Below, piece by piece: positions 1 to 8,748 of a stretch of DNA of 64,000 bases; position 1 is the first letter of the stretch; every line of letters begins with the position of its first letter. The DNA comes from DASWOJ01 sp964242415 (GTDB lineage Bacteria > Pseudomonadota > Alphaproteobacteria > Acetobacterales > Acetobacteraceae), in assembly GCA_964242415.1 (NCBI GenBank), contig CAXTAT010000017.1:1-64000 (forward strand). The letters are read 5' to 3'. The notes beneath the pieces are model-generated. The model was not told where the DNA came from. It saw only the letters and a program-made list of their open reading frames with translations, and did no database searches. Made by a program: the position numbers and the translations under genes.

Positions 1-303
1 CGTAACGAACGGCTGACTGGCGCCCCCGCGCGGTTGACCGGCCCGGGCCGGTCGGTCGGCCAAGGTCGTGGAGACACCAATATGCCGTGCGAAATGCGAC
101 CGCCCAGGAGGATCGCCGATGATGTTCGGCCACGCCGGCCTGGTGCCGCGGCCTGGCTCGCGGCCTCCCTATGGCCCACCATGGCCCAGATGGCGCTATG
201 GCAGGTTCCTTCTCCCTCCCCTCCGGGAGAGGAAGCAGGAAGCAACTTCCGCCCAGCGCATCCGCTTCCACTGGTATCCCCTCCGCGCCTGAGGTCCCCG
301 CCG
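1..303. other. Leading non-coding stretch
   Basis: No convincing gene is seen here. An open frame runs through it into the following aminotransferase, but its first 90 codons do not resemble the family, so this stretch is read as the 5' region of that gene. No clear promoter or RNA was found. Confidence 0.4.
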
Positions 304-1485
304 ATGCTCACCCACCCCGCCCCGTCCCTGAACCCCCTGCTGCTCGACACCGGCAGCCCGCCGATCCCCGAGGTGCACGCCTGGGCCGCCCGCTACCCCG
401 GCGCGGCCGGCCCGATGCTGGATATGTGCCAGGCCGCGCCGGGCCATCCCCCCGCGCCGGAGCTGCTGGCCCGCCTGGCGCACGAGGCCGGACAGCCCGG
501 CAACGCCCGCTACGGCGCCATCATCGGCGACCCGGCGCTGCGCGAGACCTACGCCGCCTGGGTGTCCGAGACCCACGCGGGCCATGTCGGCGCGGACCAG
601 GTGGCGATCACCGCCGGCTGCAACCAGGCATTCACCCTCGCCATGATGGCCGTCGCCCAACGCGGCGACCGGGTGGTGCTGCCGGCGCCCTGGTACTGGA
701 ACCACAAGATGACGCTGGACATGCTGGGCATTGACGCCGTGCCCCTGCCCTGCAGCGCCGCCGCCGGCTTCGTGCCCGACCCCGACGCGGCCGAGGCACT
801 GCTCGACGGCCGCACCCGCGCGCTGGTGCTGATCACCCCCAACAACCCGACCGGCGCCGTGTATCCGCCCGAGGTCATCGCCGCATTCCAGGCGCTGTGC
901 CGCCGCCGCGGCGTCTGGCTGGTGCTGGACGAGACCTACCGCGACCTGCTGCCCACCGGCCAGCCGCGCGGCCACGACCTGTTCGCCGACCCGGCCTGGT
1001 CCAGCTCGCTGATCGGCCTCTACAGCTTCAGCAAGGCCTTCGCGATCCCCGGCCACCGCCTGGGCGCGATCATGGCCGACGCATCGTTGATGACGCAGTT
1101 CTACAAGGTGCTGGACTGCCTGCACGTCTGCCCCGGGCGCACCGCGCAGGCGGCGATCACCTGGGCGATCCCCGCCCTACAGGGCTGGCGCGCGGCGCAG
1201 CGGGTTGAGGTCAACGCCCGCGCCGGCGCCATGCGAGCCGTGCTGTCGCGCCTGCCGGGCTGGGAGGCCGACGCGCTGGGCGCCTACTTCGCCTACGTCC
1301 GCCACCCGTTCCCCGGCGTGCCCGCGGCGCAGGTGGCCGAACGCCTGGCGGTGGAGCGCGGCGTGATGTGCCTGCCCGGCCCCGCCTTTGGCCCGGGGCA
1401 GGGCGGACACCTGCGCCTCGCCTTCGCCGGCGCCGACGTGGAACGCATCAGGCTTCTGCCGGAGCGGCTGGGCGGGTTGGCCTAG
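304..1485 (+). CDS. PLP-dependent class I/II aminotransferase
   Basis: A 393-residue fold-type I aminotransferase, cytosolic. Visible landmarks are the NNPTG loop near residues 180-184, the D209-E-T-Y212 motif that contacts the PLP ring, the Schiff-base lysine in SFSKAF (Lys244), and an HLRLAF segment near residue 370 with the expected carboxylate-binding arginine. Length matches the family. The start at ATG 304 is chosen because homology begins just after it and the longer in-frame extension is unlike the family. The substrate cannot be read from sequence. It lies upstream of, and on the same strand as, an amine oxidase/cytochrome pair, but about 440 bp of repeats separate them, so a shared operon is unlikely. 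Confidence 0.85.
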   Translation: MLTHPAPSLNPLLLDTGSPPIPEVHAWAARYPGAAGPMLDMCQAAPGHPPAPELLARLAHEAGQPGNARYGAIIGDPALRETYAAWVSETHAGHVGADQVAITAGCNQAFTLAMMAVAQRGDRVVLPAPWYWNHKMTLDMLGIDAVPLPCSAAAGFVPDPDAAEALLDGRTRALVLITPNNPTGAVYPPEVIAAFQALCRRRGVWLVLDETYRDLLPTGQPRGHDLFADPAWSSSLIGLYSFSKAFAIPGHRLGAIMADASLMTQFYKVLDCLHVCPGRTAQAAITWAIPALQGWRAAQRVEVNARAGAMRAVLSRLPGWEADALGAYFAYVRHPFPGVPAAQVAERLAVERGVMCLPGPAFGPGQGGHLRLAFAGADVERIRLLPERLGGLA

Positions 1486-1552
1486 ACGGAGGCGGCCTCG
1501 GGGCCATCCCCGCACTCCAAGCCGCCCTGACGATTTCAGGCCTGACAGGCCC

Positions 1553-1690
1553 TGATGCCAACTGCCGGAAATCCCGACCGGCAACGGGCATACCGTCATT
1601 GCGAGCCGCCCTTGCGGCGTGGCAATCCAGGACCTGCACGCACAGCCCTTGGCCCCTGGAGTGCCACGCCGAACCCGGCTCAAAATGACG
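1553..1690. repeat. Interspersed palindromic repeat, copy 1
   Basis: An imperfect long palindrome. The arms CGTCATTGCGAGCC (1594-1607) and GGCTCAAAATGACG (1677-1690) pair at 12 of 14 positions, and an inner pair GTGGCAATCCAGG / CCTGGAGTGCCAC pairs at 12 of 13. A leader beginning TGATGCCAAC precedes it and is shared with the copy at 62.9 kb. Related copies lie at 11.9, 33.3 and 62.9 kb. It would fold into a long hairpin if transcribed. It contains no gene. Confidence 0.8.
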
Positions 1691-1711
1691 GCGCAGATTG
1701 GCCAAGGCGTA

Positions 1712-1803
1712 GATCAGGCACGGCGCAGGTCAGGCACGGCGCAGGTCAGGCACGGCGCAGGTCAGGCACGGCGCAGACCGGGCACGGCGCAGACCGGGCA
1801 CGG
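1712..1803. repeat. 16-bp tandem repeat array, about 5.8 units
   Basis: Head-to-tail copies of a 16-base unit, GGTCAGGCACGGCGCA, with variants GATCAGG and GACCGGG. The array sits directly after palindromic repeat copy 1 and about 120 bp before the amine oxidase start. The unit is not a multiple of three, and no supported gene covers it. It is likely a variable-number repeat. Confidence 0.85.
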
Positions 1804-1925
1804 CCGCCAGTCGGACCGAACAGGCTGGAACTTTTCGCCACTTGGCATAGGTCTGCTGCACCAGCCACCCGCACCGGGCGATGGCCCCCCAGCCATCGCA
1901 GCCCATCGACCAGGAAGACAATCGC

Positions 1926-3524
1926 ATGACGGTTCCATTGGACGCACCCCGGCCCCCGCTGTCGCGGCGCGTGTTCCTGCACCGGCTGGCCGCCGTGGGC
2001 GGGGTTGGGCTGGTGATGGCGGGGCTGGACGCGCTCGGGATGTCCATGGCGTCGGCGCAGACCGCGCCGCCCGCGCTGAGCGGCTCCGGCGCGGGCCGCC
2101 GCGTGGTGATCCTGGGCGCCGGCGTGGGCGGCATGACGGCGGCCTACGAATTGGCCAAGCAGGGCTACGACTGCCAGATCCTGGAGGCGCGCAGCTTCGC
2201 AGGCGGGCGCTGCCAAACCGCCCGCGGCGGCTTCGCCCTGACCGAGCTGGGCGGCGAGGAGCAGCGCTGCGCCTTCGACACCGGGCAGTACATCAACCAC
2301 GGCCCCTGGCGCATCCCGTTCAACCACCAGTCCACCCTGCACTACACCCGGGAGTTCGGCATCCCGCTCGAGGTCATGGTGAACGACAACGACGCCTCCT
2401 ACGTCCTGTTCGAGGGCGGGACCGGACCCTTGGCGGGCAAGCCGGTCCGCCGGGCGGAGGTCGCGGCCGACATGCGCGGCCACACCGCCGAGCTGCTCGC
2501 CAAGGCCGTCCGCAAGGGCGCGCTGGACGACGCGATGACCCCGGACGACCGCGACCTGTTCGTCGCCTACCTGGTGCGCGAGGGCTACCTATCCGCCAAG
2601 GACCTGGCCTACTCCGGCGCCGACGGCCGCGGCTACGACGTTTGGCCCGGCGCCATGATCGTCCCCGGCCCGGGCCGCCGGGGCACGCCGCACGGCATGC
2701 TGGACCTGCTGCACTCCAACACATGGCGCACACTGCGCTCCGTCGCCGGGTTCAGCCAGCAGCGCACGATGTTTCAGCCGGTCGGCGGCATGGACCGGAT
2801 CGCCCGCGGGTTCGAGGCCCATGTCGGCCACCTGATCCGCTACGGCGTGACGGTGGAGCGCATCGGCCAGGACGCGAACGGGGTGGAGGTCGCCTGGACC
2901 GACGCGGCGGGCCAGCGCGGCACAACGTCGGCTGACTACTGCATCTGCACGATCCCGCTCTCGGTGCTGCGCGGCATCGAGGTCGCGGCGCCCGACGCCT
3001 TCAGGCAGGCGATCGCCGGGGTAGCCTACATGCCGGTCGGCAAGATCGGCCTGCAGATGCGCCGCCGCTTCTGGGAGGAGGACCACTTCATCTACGGCGG
3101 CCACGTCTATACCGACAACGACGAGATCGGCAGCCTGTCGCTGCCGTCCTGGGGCTGGCAGGGCCGCAAGGGCACGCTGCTCGGCTACTACCAGTTCGAC
3201 ACGGACGCGGTGCAGGTCAGCGCCCTGTCCCCGGCCGAGCGGACGGAGCTGGCGCTTGCCTTCGGCCAGAAGGTGTTCCCGCAGTACCGGGAGTGCTTCG
3301 AAACCGCGTTCTCGGTCGCCTGGCACCGGGTGGAGCACAGCATGGGCGGCTGGGCGGAATGGACCGACGAGGGGCGCAAGTCCGCCTATCCCCTGCTGTG
3401 CGAACCCGCGGGGCGGCTCTACCTCGCGGGGGAGCACCTCAGCTACTTGACCGGCTGGCAGGCGGGCGCCATCGAATCCGCTTGGCAACAGGTGGAGCAT
3501 CTGCACCGCCGGGCCAGCGCGTGA
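1926..3524 (+). CDS. Tat-exported flavin amine oxidase/dehydrogenase
   Basis: A 532-residue FAD-dependent amine oxidoreductase of the monoamine/L-amino-acid oxidase fold. The N-terminus carries a twin-arginine signal (SRRVFLHRL, then a hydrophobic stretch ending near ASA), so it should act in the periplasm. A Rossmann ADP-binding motif (LGAGVGG) follows at about residues 60-75, and a C-terminal FAD-binding stretch (LAGEHLSYLTGWQAGAIESAW region) lies near residues 500-525. The start ATG 1926 keeps the Tat motif about 13 residues from the N-terminus. The stop overlaps the GTG start of a cytochrome c, which suggests electrons pass to the cytochrome rather than to oxygen, as known for NicA2-type enzymes. 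The substrate is unknown. Confidence 0.85.
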   Translation: MTVPLDAPRPPLSRRVFLHRLAAVGGVGLVMAGLDALGMSMASAQTAPPALSGSGAGRRVVILGAGVGGMTAAYELAKQGYDCQILEARSFAGGRCQTARGGFALTELGGEEQRCAFDTGQYINHGPWRIPFNHQSTLHYTREFGIPLEVMVNDNDASYVLFEGGTGPLAGKPVRRAEVAADMRGHTAELLAKAVRKGALDDAMTPDDRDLFVAYLVREGYLSAKDLAYSGADGRGYDVWPGAMIVPGPGRRGTPHGMLDLLHSNTWRTLRSVAGFSQQRTMFQPVGGMDRIARGFEAHVGHLIRYGVTVERIGQDANGVEVAWTDAAGQRGTTSADYCICTIPLSVLRGIEVAAPDAFRQAIAGVAYMPVGKIGLQMRRRFWEEDHFIYGGHVYTDNDEIGSLSLPSWGWQGRKGTLLGYYQFDTDAVQVSALSPAERTELALAFGQKVFPQYRECFETAFSVAWHRVEHSMGGWAEWTDEGRKSAYPLLCEPAGRLYLAGEHLSYLTGWQAGAIESAWQQVEHLHRRASA

Positions 3525-3916
3525 GGCGCATCGCGCTGGCGGCAGGGCTGCTCGCAGGCTGGCTGCTGCCGCCGGGCCATGCCGCCGCCGACCCGGCGGA
3601 GCAGCTTTTCGCGGCCAACTGCGCCGCCTGCCACCAGCGGAACGGGCGCGGCATCGCCAAGGCGTTCCCGGCCCTGGCCGGCGACGCGCTGGTGGTGGGC
3701 GCGCCGGAGGGCATCGTCCACCTGTTGCTGAACGGGCGCGGCGGGATGCCGAGCTTCCGGGCACGACTGGACGATGGGCAGCTTGCCGCCATTGCGTCGT
3801 ATGTGCGGTCCGCATGGGGCAACCAGGCGGACGCCATCCCGCCGGCGGCCTTCACCGGCGCCCGCACCGCGCAGGCCGGCCCGCCTGCCGGGGACCGCGA
3901 CCTGCAGGCACACTAG
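3521..3916 (+). CDS. Small periplasmic c-type cytochrome
   Basis: A 131-residue class I cytochrome c. It has a signal peptide (hydrophobic residues 4-20, cleavage near HAAA), the heme-binding CAACH motif at Cys34/Cys37/His38, and a probable axial Met76 in GGMPSF. The GTG start at 3521 overlaps the stop of the amine oxidase gene (GTGA), so the two are translationally coupled. Inference: it is the immediate electron acceptor for the flavoprotein upstream. The tail after about residue 105 is proline/alanine-rich and may be disordered. Confidence 0.88.
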   Translation: MRRIALAAGLLAGWLLPPGHAAADPAEQLFAANCAACHQRNGRGIAKAFPALAGDALVVGAPEGIVHLLLNGRGGMPSFRARLDDGQLAAIASYVRSAWGNQADAIPPAAFTGARTAQAGPPAGDRDLQAH

Positions 3917-3999
3917 GAAGCAGGCACGCCGCCGCCGCTCCCAGGCCGCACCACCGGCGCAAGGGCGTCCCACGCCGGCCGAACCTCCCCTGGCGCGGC

Positions 4000-5109
4000 C
4001 TACTCCGGCGCCGCGGCCGGGTGCAGCTCCAGCTTCTGCACCCGCCAGTTCAGCAGCTCCGCCACATACAGCTCGTTCTCCGACGGGCAGGCCATCTCAT
4101 GGATCCAGCCGAACTGCTTCGGCGCCTTGCCGGCGCTGCCGAGCACGCCCAGCACCCGCCCGTCCAGGCTCATCTTGTAGATGCGGCCGGGATAGGCGTC
4201 GGAGCTATAAAGCACCTGGTTGGGACCGGGCGTGATGCAGATCGCCCACGGCGAGCCGGCGACCATGGTCTTCGGCGTGCCGACCGGCGGGTCCTGGTTC
4301 GGCCGCGGTCCGATGGCGGGCTTGGCGTCCGGGCTGAACGGCACGTCGATGGTGATCTGCCGCAGGAACTTGCCATCGGTGTCGAACACCTGGATGCGGC
4401 GGTTGCCGCGGTCGGCGACATAGACGTGGTCGGCGGCGTCGATGGCGATGCTGTGCGGCGTGCTGAACTGCCCGGCCCCGTCGCCGGGCGTGCCCCACGA
4501 CCCCAGCCACTCGCCGCCATGGCCGACCTTGGCGATGCGCGAGTTGATGTATCCGTCGCTGATGTAGCCGTTGCCCGCACGGTCCCAGGTGATGTCGGTG
4601 ACTTGGCGGAACAGGCCGTCGATGGGCGGCGCGGGGGGCTTGGGGTGCTTCACCGGGCCGGTGTCCTCGTCCGCCGCCTCCTGCTTGCGCCCGAACACCA
4701 TCGTCACCCGGCCCTCCGGATTGAACTTCAGCACCAGGTCCGATCCCTTGTCGGTGACCCAGATATTGTCCTCGGGATCGACCTTCACGCTGTGGGCGAA
4801 CGACCAGGCATACAGGTTGTGGCCGATCTCGCGCACGAACCCGCCGTCAGGCCCAAACTCCAGCAACTGCGCCGCCGCGGCGGCATAGGCCGGCCCCGAG
4901 GTGTTGCCGCGCGAGAAGACGAACACATGCCCCTTGGAGTTCACCGCAACGCCCGACACCTCGCCGAAATACAGGTCCGGCGGCAGCCGCAGCGGCGTAT
5001 CGACGGAGTCGAAGGGGATGTCCGGCACCGCGGGGTTCGGCGCAGCCGCCGGCTGTGCCAGCGCGGCCGAACCGACCAAGAGCAACGTTCCTGCCAAGCG
5101 TGCGATCAT
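4000..5109 (-). CDS. Exported NHL-repeat beta-propeller protein
   Basis: A 369-residue protein with a clear signal peptide (MIARLAGTLLLVGSAALA) followed by repeated NHL-type blades, for example segments of the form HSIAIDAADHVYVADRGNRRIQVFD and HSVKVDPEDNIWVTDKGSDLVLKF. The fold resembles the peptidylglycine alpha-hydroxyglycine amidating lyase and SMP-30-like propellers. Such bacterial proteins are periplasmic, and few have a proven activity. It converges with the amine oxidase/cytochrome pair and is divergent from the small exported protein at 5.2 kb. It may be a lyase or a binding protein; the sequence does not decide. Confidence 0.8.
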   Translation of the reverse strand: MIARLAGTLLLVGSAALAQPAAAPNPAVPDIPFDSVDTPLRLPPDLYFGEVSGVAVNSKGHVFVFSRGNTSGPAYAAAAAQLLEFGPDGGFVREIGHNLYAWSFAHSVKVDPEDNIWVTDKGSDLVLKFNPEGRVTMVFGRKQEAADEDTGPVKHPKPPAPPIDGLFRQVTDITWDRAGNGYISDGYINSRIAKVGHGGEWLGSWGTPGDGAGQFSTPHSIAIDAADHVYVADRGNRRIQVFDTDGKFLRQITIDVPFSPDAKPAIGPRPNQDPPVGTPKTMVAGSPWAICITPGPNQVLYSSDAYPGRIYKMSLDGRVLGVLGSAGKAPKQFGWIHEMACPSENELYVAELLNWRVQKLELHPAAAPE

Positions 5110-5235
5110 CGCGCCCTCCCCCGATTACCCGGCATGAGGCGGCGTGGGATGCAGCCTGTCAATCGGCCCTGCCGCCGGTGGCATGACTTGCGCCGGGGGT
5201 GGTGCCATGGTGCCGCCGAGGGGGAGGTGCCGCCG

Positions 5236-5679
5236 ATGAGCAATGCCTGCAGGACGGCACTGACCCTGGTGATGCTGCTCGGCATGGCGCAGGGCGCTGC
5301 CGGGCAGCCCGCGCCGGACACCGCGCCCGGCCCGACAGGCGACGGGTTGGCCGAGGCCGTCCGCCTGGGCGAGGTGGCCACCCTGGCGCCGATCTGCGGC
5401 TTGCGGAACCAACGCTGGGCGGCCGACCTGCGCCGGAGCGCCATCCAGTCGGCCACCGGCTCCCGCGCGCATGGCGACCGCGACCTCGCGGCGGCGCCCG
5501 GCAGCAACCTCGTCGTCGGCGCCCTGTCGTTCGCCGAGGCCGAGGCGCTGGAGAGCTTCGCCGCGGCACCCGCCAAGGTGGCGTGCGGGCAGCTTCGCAA
5601 CAATCCGGACCTTGGCTTGGCGGATGAGCGGGTCGAACGCTTTCGCAAACAGGCCGGTCCGGCGGACCCGGCCTCGTAG
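5236..5679 (+). CDS. Small exported protein of unknown function
   Basis: A 147-residue protein with a signal peptide (residues 1-23, ending near AAG). A GGGAGG ribosome-binding site lies 9 bases before ATG 5236, which fixes the start inside a much longer open frame. The mature part holds two cysteines (in PICGL and VACGQ) about 73 residues apart that could form a disulfide. No catalytic motif was recognised. It is divergent from the NHL propeller gene. The family was not recognised. Confidence 0.65.
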   Translation: MSNACRTALTLVMLLGMAQGAAGQPAPDTAPGPTGDGLAEAVRLGEVATLAPICGLRNQRWAADLRRSAIQSATGSRAHGDRDLAAAPGSNLVVGALSFAEAEALESFAAAPAKVACGQLRNNPDLGLADERVERFRKQAGPADPAS

Positions 5680-5765
5680 AGGCGGTCCTGGCGCGAGCCT
5701 GGCCGGTAGTGTCACAATTTAAGACCCTGGCTTAATCAGCTACCGTTGACAGACCGTTTGAAACT

Positions 5766-5924
5766 GGGCCGCAGAGCCTGCGGTCCGCTATTTTGGGAAA
5801 GCAGAAGTCTGCGGGAGGCCGTAGCGAGGTCGGCTCCCGCGCCATTTCGGACGCGCAGAGGATCTGAGGTGGATGAAGTAATAGGATTGAGAGGGGGGCG
5901 ACGAGAAGCCCCCGCTATGGTAGC
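5766..5924. other. Cluster of four successive hairpins (possible structured RNA)
   Basis: Four stem-loops occur in 160 bases: 5766-5774 pairs with 5778-5786; 5811-5817 pairs with 5834-5840; GGGGGC 5894-5899 pairs with GCCCCC 5908-5913; and GCTA 5914-5917 pairs with TAGC 5921-5924. The region ends about 35 bases before the orphan gene at 5961. No protein is supported here. It could be the leader of that gene, a retron- or intron-like RNA remnant, or coincidence in GC-rich DNA. Confidence 0.35.
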
Positions 5925-5960
5925 AGGCGAGTAGTAAGGCCATATGGACACCGGCGCTGA

Positions 5961-6608
5961 ATGGAAGCAGTTCTCGATCTTATCCGCGAATTTGACCAAA
6001 CCCTGGAGGAGTCGGTCGGCCTGTATCTTGACGCTGAAGCGGCGATGATCGCCTATGCGGCACAGATGCAGAAGCGTCAGGAACAGTATTCCACAACAAG
6101 TGGCAAGTCGTTGGCTGAGCTAGATGCGCTCGCATACTCGTACGGTAAGGGCGACCCAAACGATCCAAGCTCCTTGCATCTTCATACGGTCACGCAAGGG
6201 GGATTGAAGACCAGAAACGCCAGGAGCGGACGAAATCATGTCCTTTTGGGACAGCGGTTCATTGTAGACATCTATACCTACTGGGAGGATGGCTATCGCT
6301 CCCGTATCGCAGAAACTCTAGGTGTCAACCGTAGCACCATCCAGGCCGATATTTTCGGAGATATTAGGCATATTAGGATCTCGATTATCCATCATCGGGG
6401 CATTGCGCGTCCTAACGTCGAGAAATGCAAGATTCTGAACTGGTTCAAGGAAGGCGACATCATTCAGCTCACCTCGCTTCAGTTCGAGACTATCGTCGTC
6501 GAGGTGCGCAAGTGGCTGGAAGCACTCGGCATTGAGAAGACGGGTTTAAGCCCTGGACTTGCCGGTAGATGGGGGGCATCCGGGCATCGTCACATCGGAC
6601 CCGAATGA
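5961..6608 (+). CDS. Orphan protein with an HEPN-like R-x4-H motif
   Basis: A 215-residue protein, mainly alpha-helical by composition, of lower GC and different codon use than every neighbour, which indicates horizontal transfer. Around residues 134-148 it carries DIRHIRISIIHHRGIA, where Arg139 and His144 form the R-x4-H pattern typical of HEPN RNases and HEPN-like toxins or defence proteins. An early coiled-coil-like helix (residues 1-45) precedes it. No antitoxin or nucleotidyltransferase partner is adjacent. The last 20 residues are low-complexity and may be a read-through tail. An upstream ATG at 5944 is in another frame and gives no sensible protein. The family is not recognised with certainty. 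Confidence 0.6.
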   Translation: MEAVLDLIREFDQTLEESVGLYLDAEAAMIAYAAQMQKRQEQYSTTSGKSLAELDALAYSYGKGDPNDPSSLHLHTVTQGGLKTRNARSGRNHVLLGQRFIVDIYTYWEDGYRSRIAETLGVNRSTIQADIFGDIRHIRISIIHHRGIARPNVEKCKILNWFKEGDIIQLTSLQFETIVVEVRKWLEALGIEKTGLSPGLAGRWGASGHRHIGPE

Positions 6609-7169
6609 TAGGACGGGCACTGAGCGGCACGTAGAAAAGCGGTTCTTCTGCTCTCGACCAGAACCCGATCTCGGATATGTATCGGCGTAAGATCCGCTTT
6701 GATGTCGATAGCGGACGGTCATGCCCAGCCGGATTTCAAACCAAGCCATCACCGGCCGCCGGCATAGGTTGACGTAGGAGCCCCTGACTCGGCACGCTGC
6801 CATCGTGCTTGGGGCGGCAATGACCCCAAGCCAGGGGAGGACGGACTTGAGCAGCACTGCGGCAGGGCAAGGCAGCGGCCTGACCATCCCTCATGGGCAG
6901 GGCCGCCGCCGATGGCCTGGGACCGCTGCCTGCTTTCTCCGGGCTTGCGCCGCGAAGCAGACCCAGGCTGCGGGAGCAGGCCCGCAAGCCCGCTGGATCG
7001 GCAGCGAGGTCCGTCTGCGGCCATCGGCCAGCCAGGCCATGCCGTTCCGCCAGGACGGCATATGGCTCGCCCTGGCCCAATCACCCCGCCCCAGTCCTGC
7101 CCGCCATCGGACCTCGCTCCCCGGCCATGGACCTGCGGCATGGCCCATGCGGACCCAGGGACCCTAGCC
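6609..7169. other. Non-coding stretch
   Basis: Open frames exist on both strands but none shows a plausible start, codon bias or recognisable motif. No palindromic repeat, tRNA or insertion-sequence remnant was seen. The first part keeps the lower GC of the preceding orphan gene, so the boundary of the foreign patch is probably near 6.75 kb. The last part should hold the promoter for the sugar importer. Confidence 0.4.
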
Positions 7170-8723
7170 ATGTCCGCCAGCGCCCCAGCCCCGCGCCTGG
7201 AAATGCGCGGCATCTCCAAAACCTTCCCCGGCGTGAAGGCGCTCGACGGCGTGCACCTCAAGGCCTGGGGCGGCGAGGTCCTGGCCCTGATGGGCGAGAA
7301 CGGCGCAGGCAAGTCCACGCTGATGAAAATCCTGTCCGGCGCGCACCAGGCCGACCCCGGCGGCACGCTGCTGATCGACGGCACGCCCATCGCCATCACC
7401 GACCCCATCGCCGCCAAGCGCCACGGCATCGCCATCATCTACCAGGAGCTGGCCCTCGCCCCGAACCTGACGGTGGCCGAGAACATCTACCTCGGCGCCG
7501 AGCCGCACCGGGGAACTCGCTGGGGACTGGGCTGGCGCGGCCGCATCGACCGCCCCGCCATGCGGGAGGGCTGCCGGGCGGTGCTGGACCGCCTCGGCGC
7601 GCCCTTCACGCCCGACACCCCGGTCGGCACCCTGTCCATCGCCGAGCAGCAGCTTGTGGAGATCGCCCGCGCCCTGCACGCGAAGTCGAAAATCCTGGTC
7701 CTCGACGAGCCGACGACGGCGCTGTCCTCCCGCGAAACCGACCGGCTGTTCGCCCTCGTGCGCCAGCTCCGCGCCGACGGGATCGCGCTGATCTACATCA
7801 GCCATCGCATGGCCGAGGTCTATGAGCTGGCCGACCGCGTGACCGTGCTGCGCGACGGCGGCTACGTCGGCACCCTGTCCCGCGACGAGCTGAGCGCCGA
7901 GGCCCTGGTCCGCATGATGGTCGGCCGCGACCTGTCCAGCTTCTACACCAAGACGCACGACCCGCACGGCAGCCGCGGCCCCGTCGTGATGGAGGTGCGC
8001 GGCATGACCGACGGCGGGCGCCGCGTGCAGCCCTGCAGCTTCGAGCTGCATGGGGGGGAGGTGCTGGGCATCGCCGGCCTGGTCGGATCAGGCCGCACCG
8101 AGCTGGCCCGGCTGATCTTCGGCGCCGACCGCAAGGCCGCCGGCGACGTGACCCTGGCCGGCCAGGCGCTGGTGGCGCACGGCCCGGAGGACGCGCTGCT
8201 GGCCGGCCTCGCCTACCTGACCGAGGACCGCAAGGGGCTTGGGCTGTTCCTCGACCTGTCCTGCGGCACCAACATCAACCTCGGCGTCATCGGCCGCGAC
8301 GCCGGGCCGGGCGGCATCCTGAACCTGGCGGCCGGCAAGCGCCGGGCACACCAGGCGTTCGAGGCGCTGCGCGTCCGCGCCACAAGCCCCGCGGTCACCG
8401 TGGGCAGCCTGTCCGGCGGCAACCAGCAGAAGGTGCTGCTATCGCGCTGGCTGGAAATCGGCCCCAAGGTGCTGATCCTGGACGAGCCGACCCGCGGCGT
8501 GGACATCGGCGCGAAGTCCGAGATCTACCGCATCATCGACGAGCTGGCCAAGCGCGGCATCGGCGTCATCGTCATCTCCAGCGAGCTGCCGGAGATCATC
8601 GGCGTCTGCGACCGCGTGCTGGTGATGCGGGAGGGCAGGATCGCCGGCGCGGTCGGCGGACCCGGCGCCGCGCCGATCACGCAGGAGAACATCATGGCCT
8701 TGGGAGCCGGCGTCGCGGCCTAG
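7170..8723 (+). CDS. Sugar ABC importer ATPase, RbsA/XylG type
   Basis: A 517-residue protein with two fused nucleotide-binding domains, as in ribose, xylose and galactose importers. Domain 1 has Walker A GENGAGKST, a SIAEQQLVEIARAL signature region and Walker B ILVLDEPTTAL. Domain 2 has a degenerate Walker A (GLVGSGRTE), the signature LSGGNQQKV and Walker B LILDEPTRGVD. A degenerate second Walker A is normal for this family. The start ATG 7170 gives the usual N-terminus (residues 12-20 LEMRGISKTF). It is first of three genes in the order ATPase, permease, binding protein. The sugar is not identifiable. Confidence 0.93.
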   Translation: MSASAPAPRLEMRGISKTFPGVKALDGVHLKAWGGEVLALMGENGAGKSTLMKILSGAHQADPGGTLLIDGTPIAITDPIAAKRHGIAIIYQELALAPNLTVAENIYLGAEPHRGTRWGLGWRGRIDRPAMREGCRAVLDRLGAPFTPDTPVGTLSIAEQQLVEIARALHAKSKILVLDEPTTALSSRETDRLFALVRQLRADGIALIYISHRMAEVYELADRVTVLRDGGYVGTLSRDELSAEALVRMMVGRDLSSFYTKTHDPHGSRGPVVMEVRGMTDGGRRVQPCSFELHGGEVLGIAGLVGSGRTELARLIFGADRKAAGDVTLAGQALVAHGPEDALLAGLAYLTEDRKGLGLFLDLSCGTNINLGVIGRDAGPGGILNLAAGKRRAHQAFEALRVRATSPAVTVGSLSGGNQQKVLLSRWLEIGPKVLILDEPTRGVDIGAKSEIYRIIDELAKRGIGVIVISSELPEIIGVCDRVLVMREGRIAGAVGGPGAAPITQENIMALGAGVAA

Positions 8724-8748
8724 ACCGGAACAGTGTGGGGAGACAGCC

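Noticed and set aside
196..1125. Long minus-strand open frame over the aminotransferase
   Set aside because: Shadow of the plus-strand gene in GC-rich DNA; it shows no family motif, while the plus strand has the full PLP site.
5746..5934. 62-codon open frame over the hairpin cluster
   Set aside because: Basic, low-information peptide covering self-complementary DNA; no ribosome-binding site of quality. Treated as a possible RNA instead.
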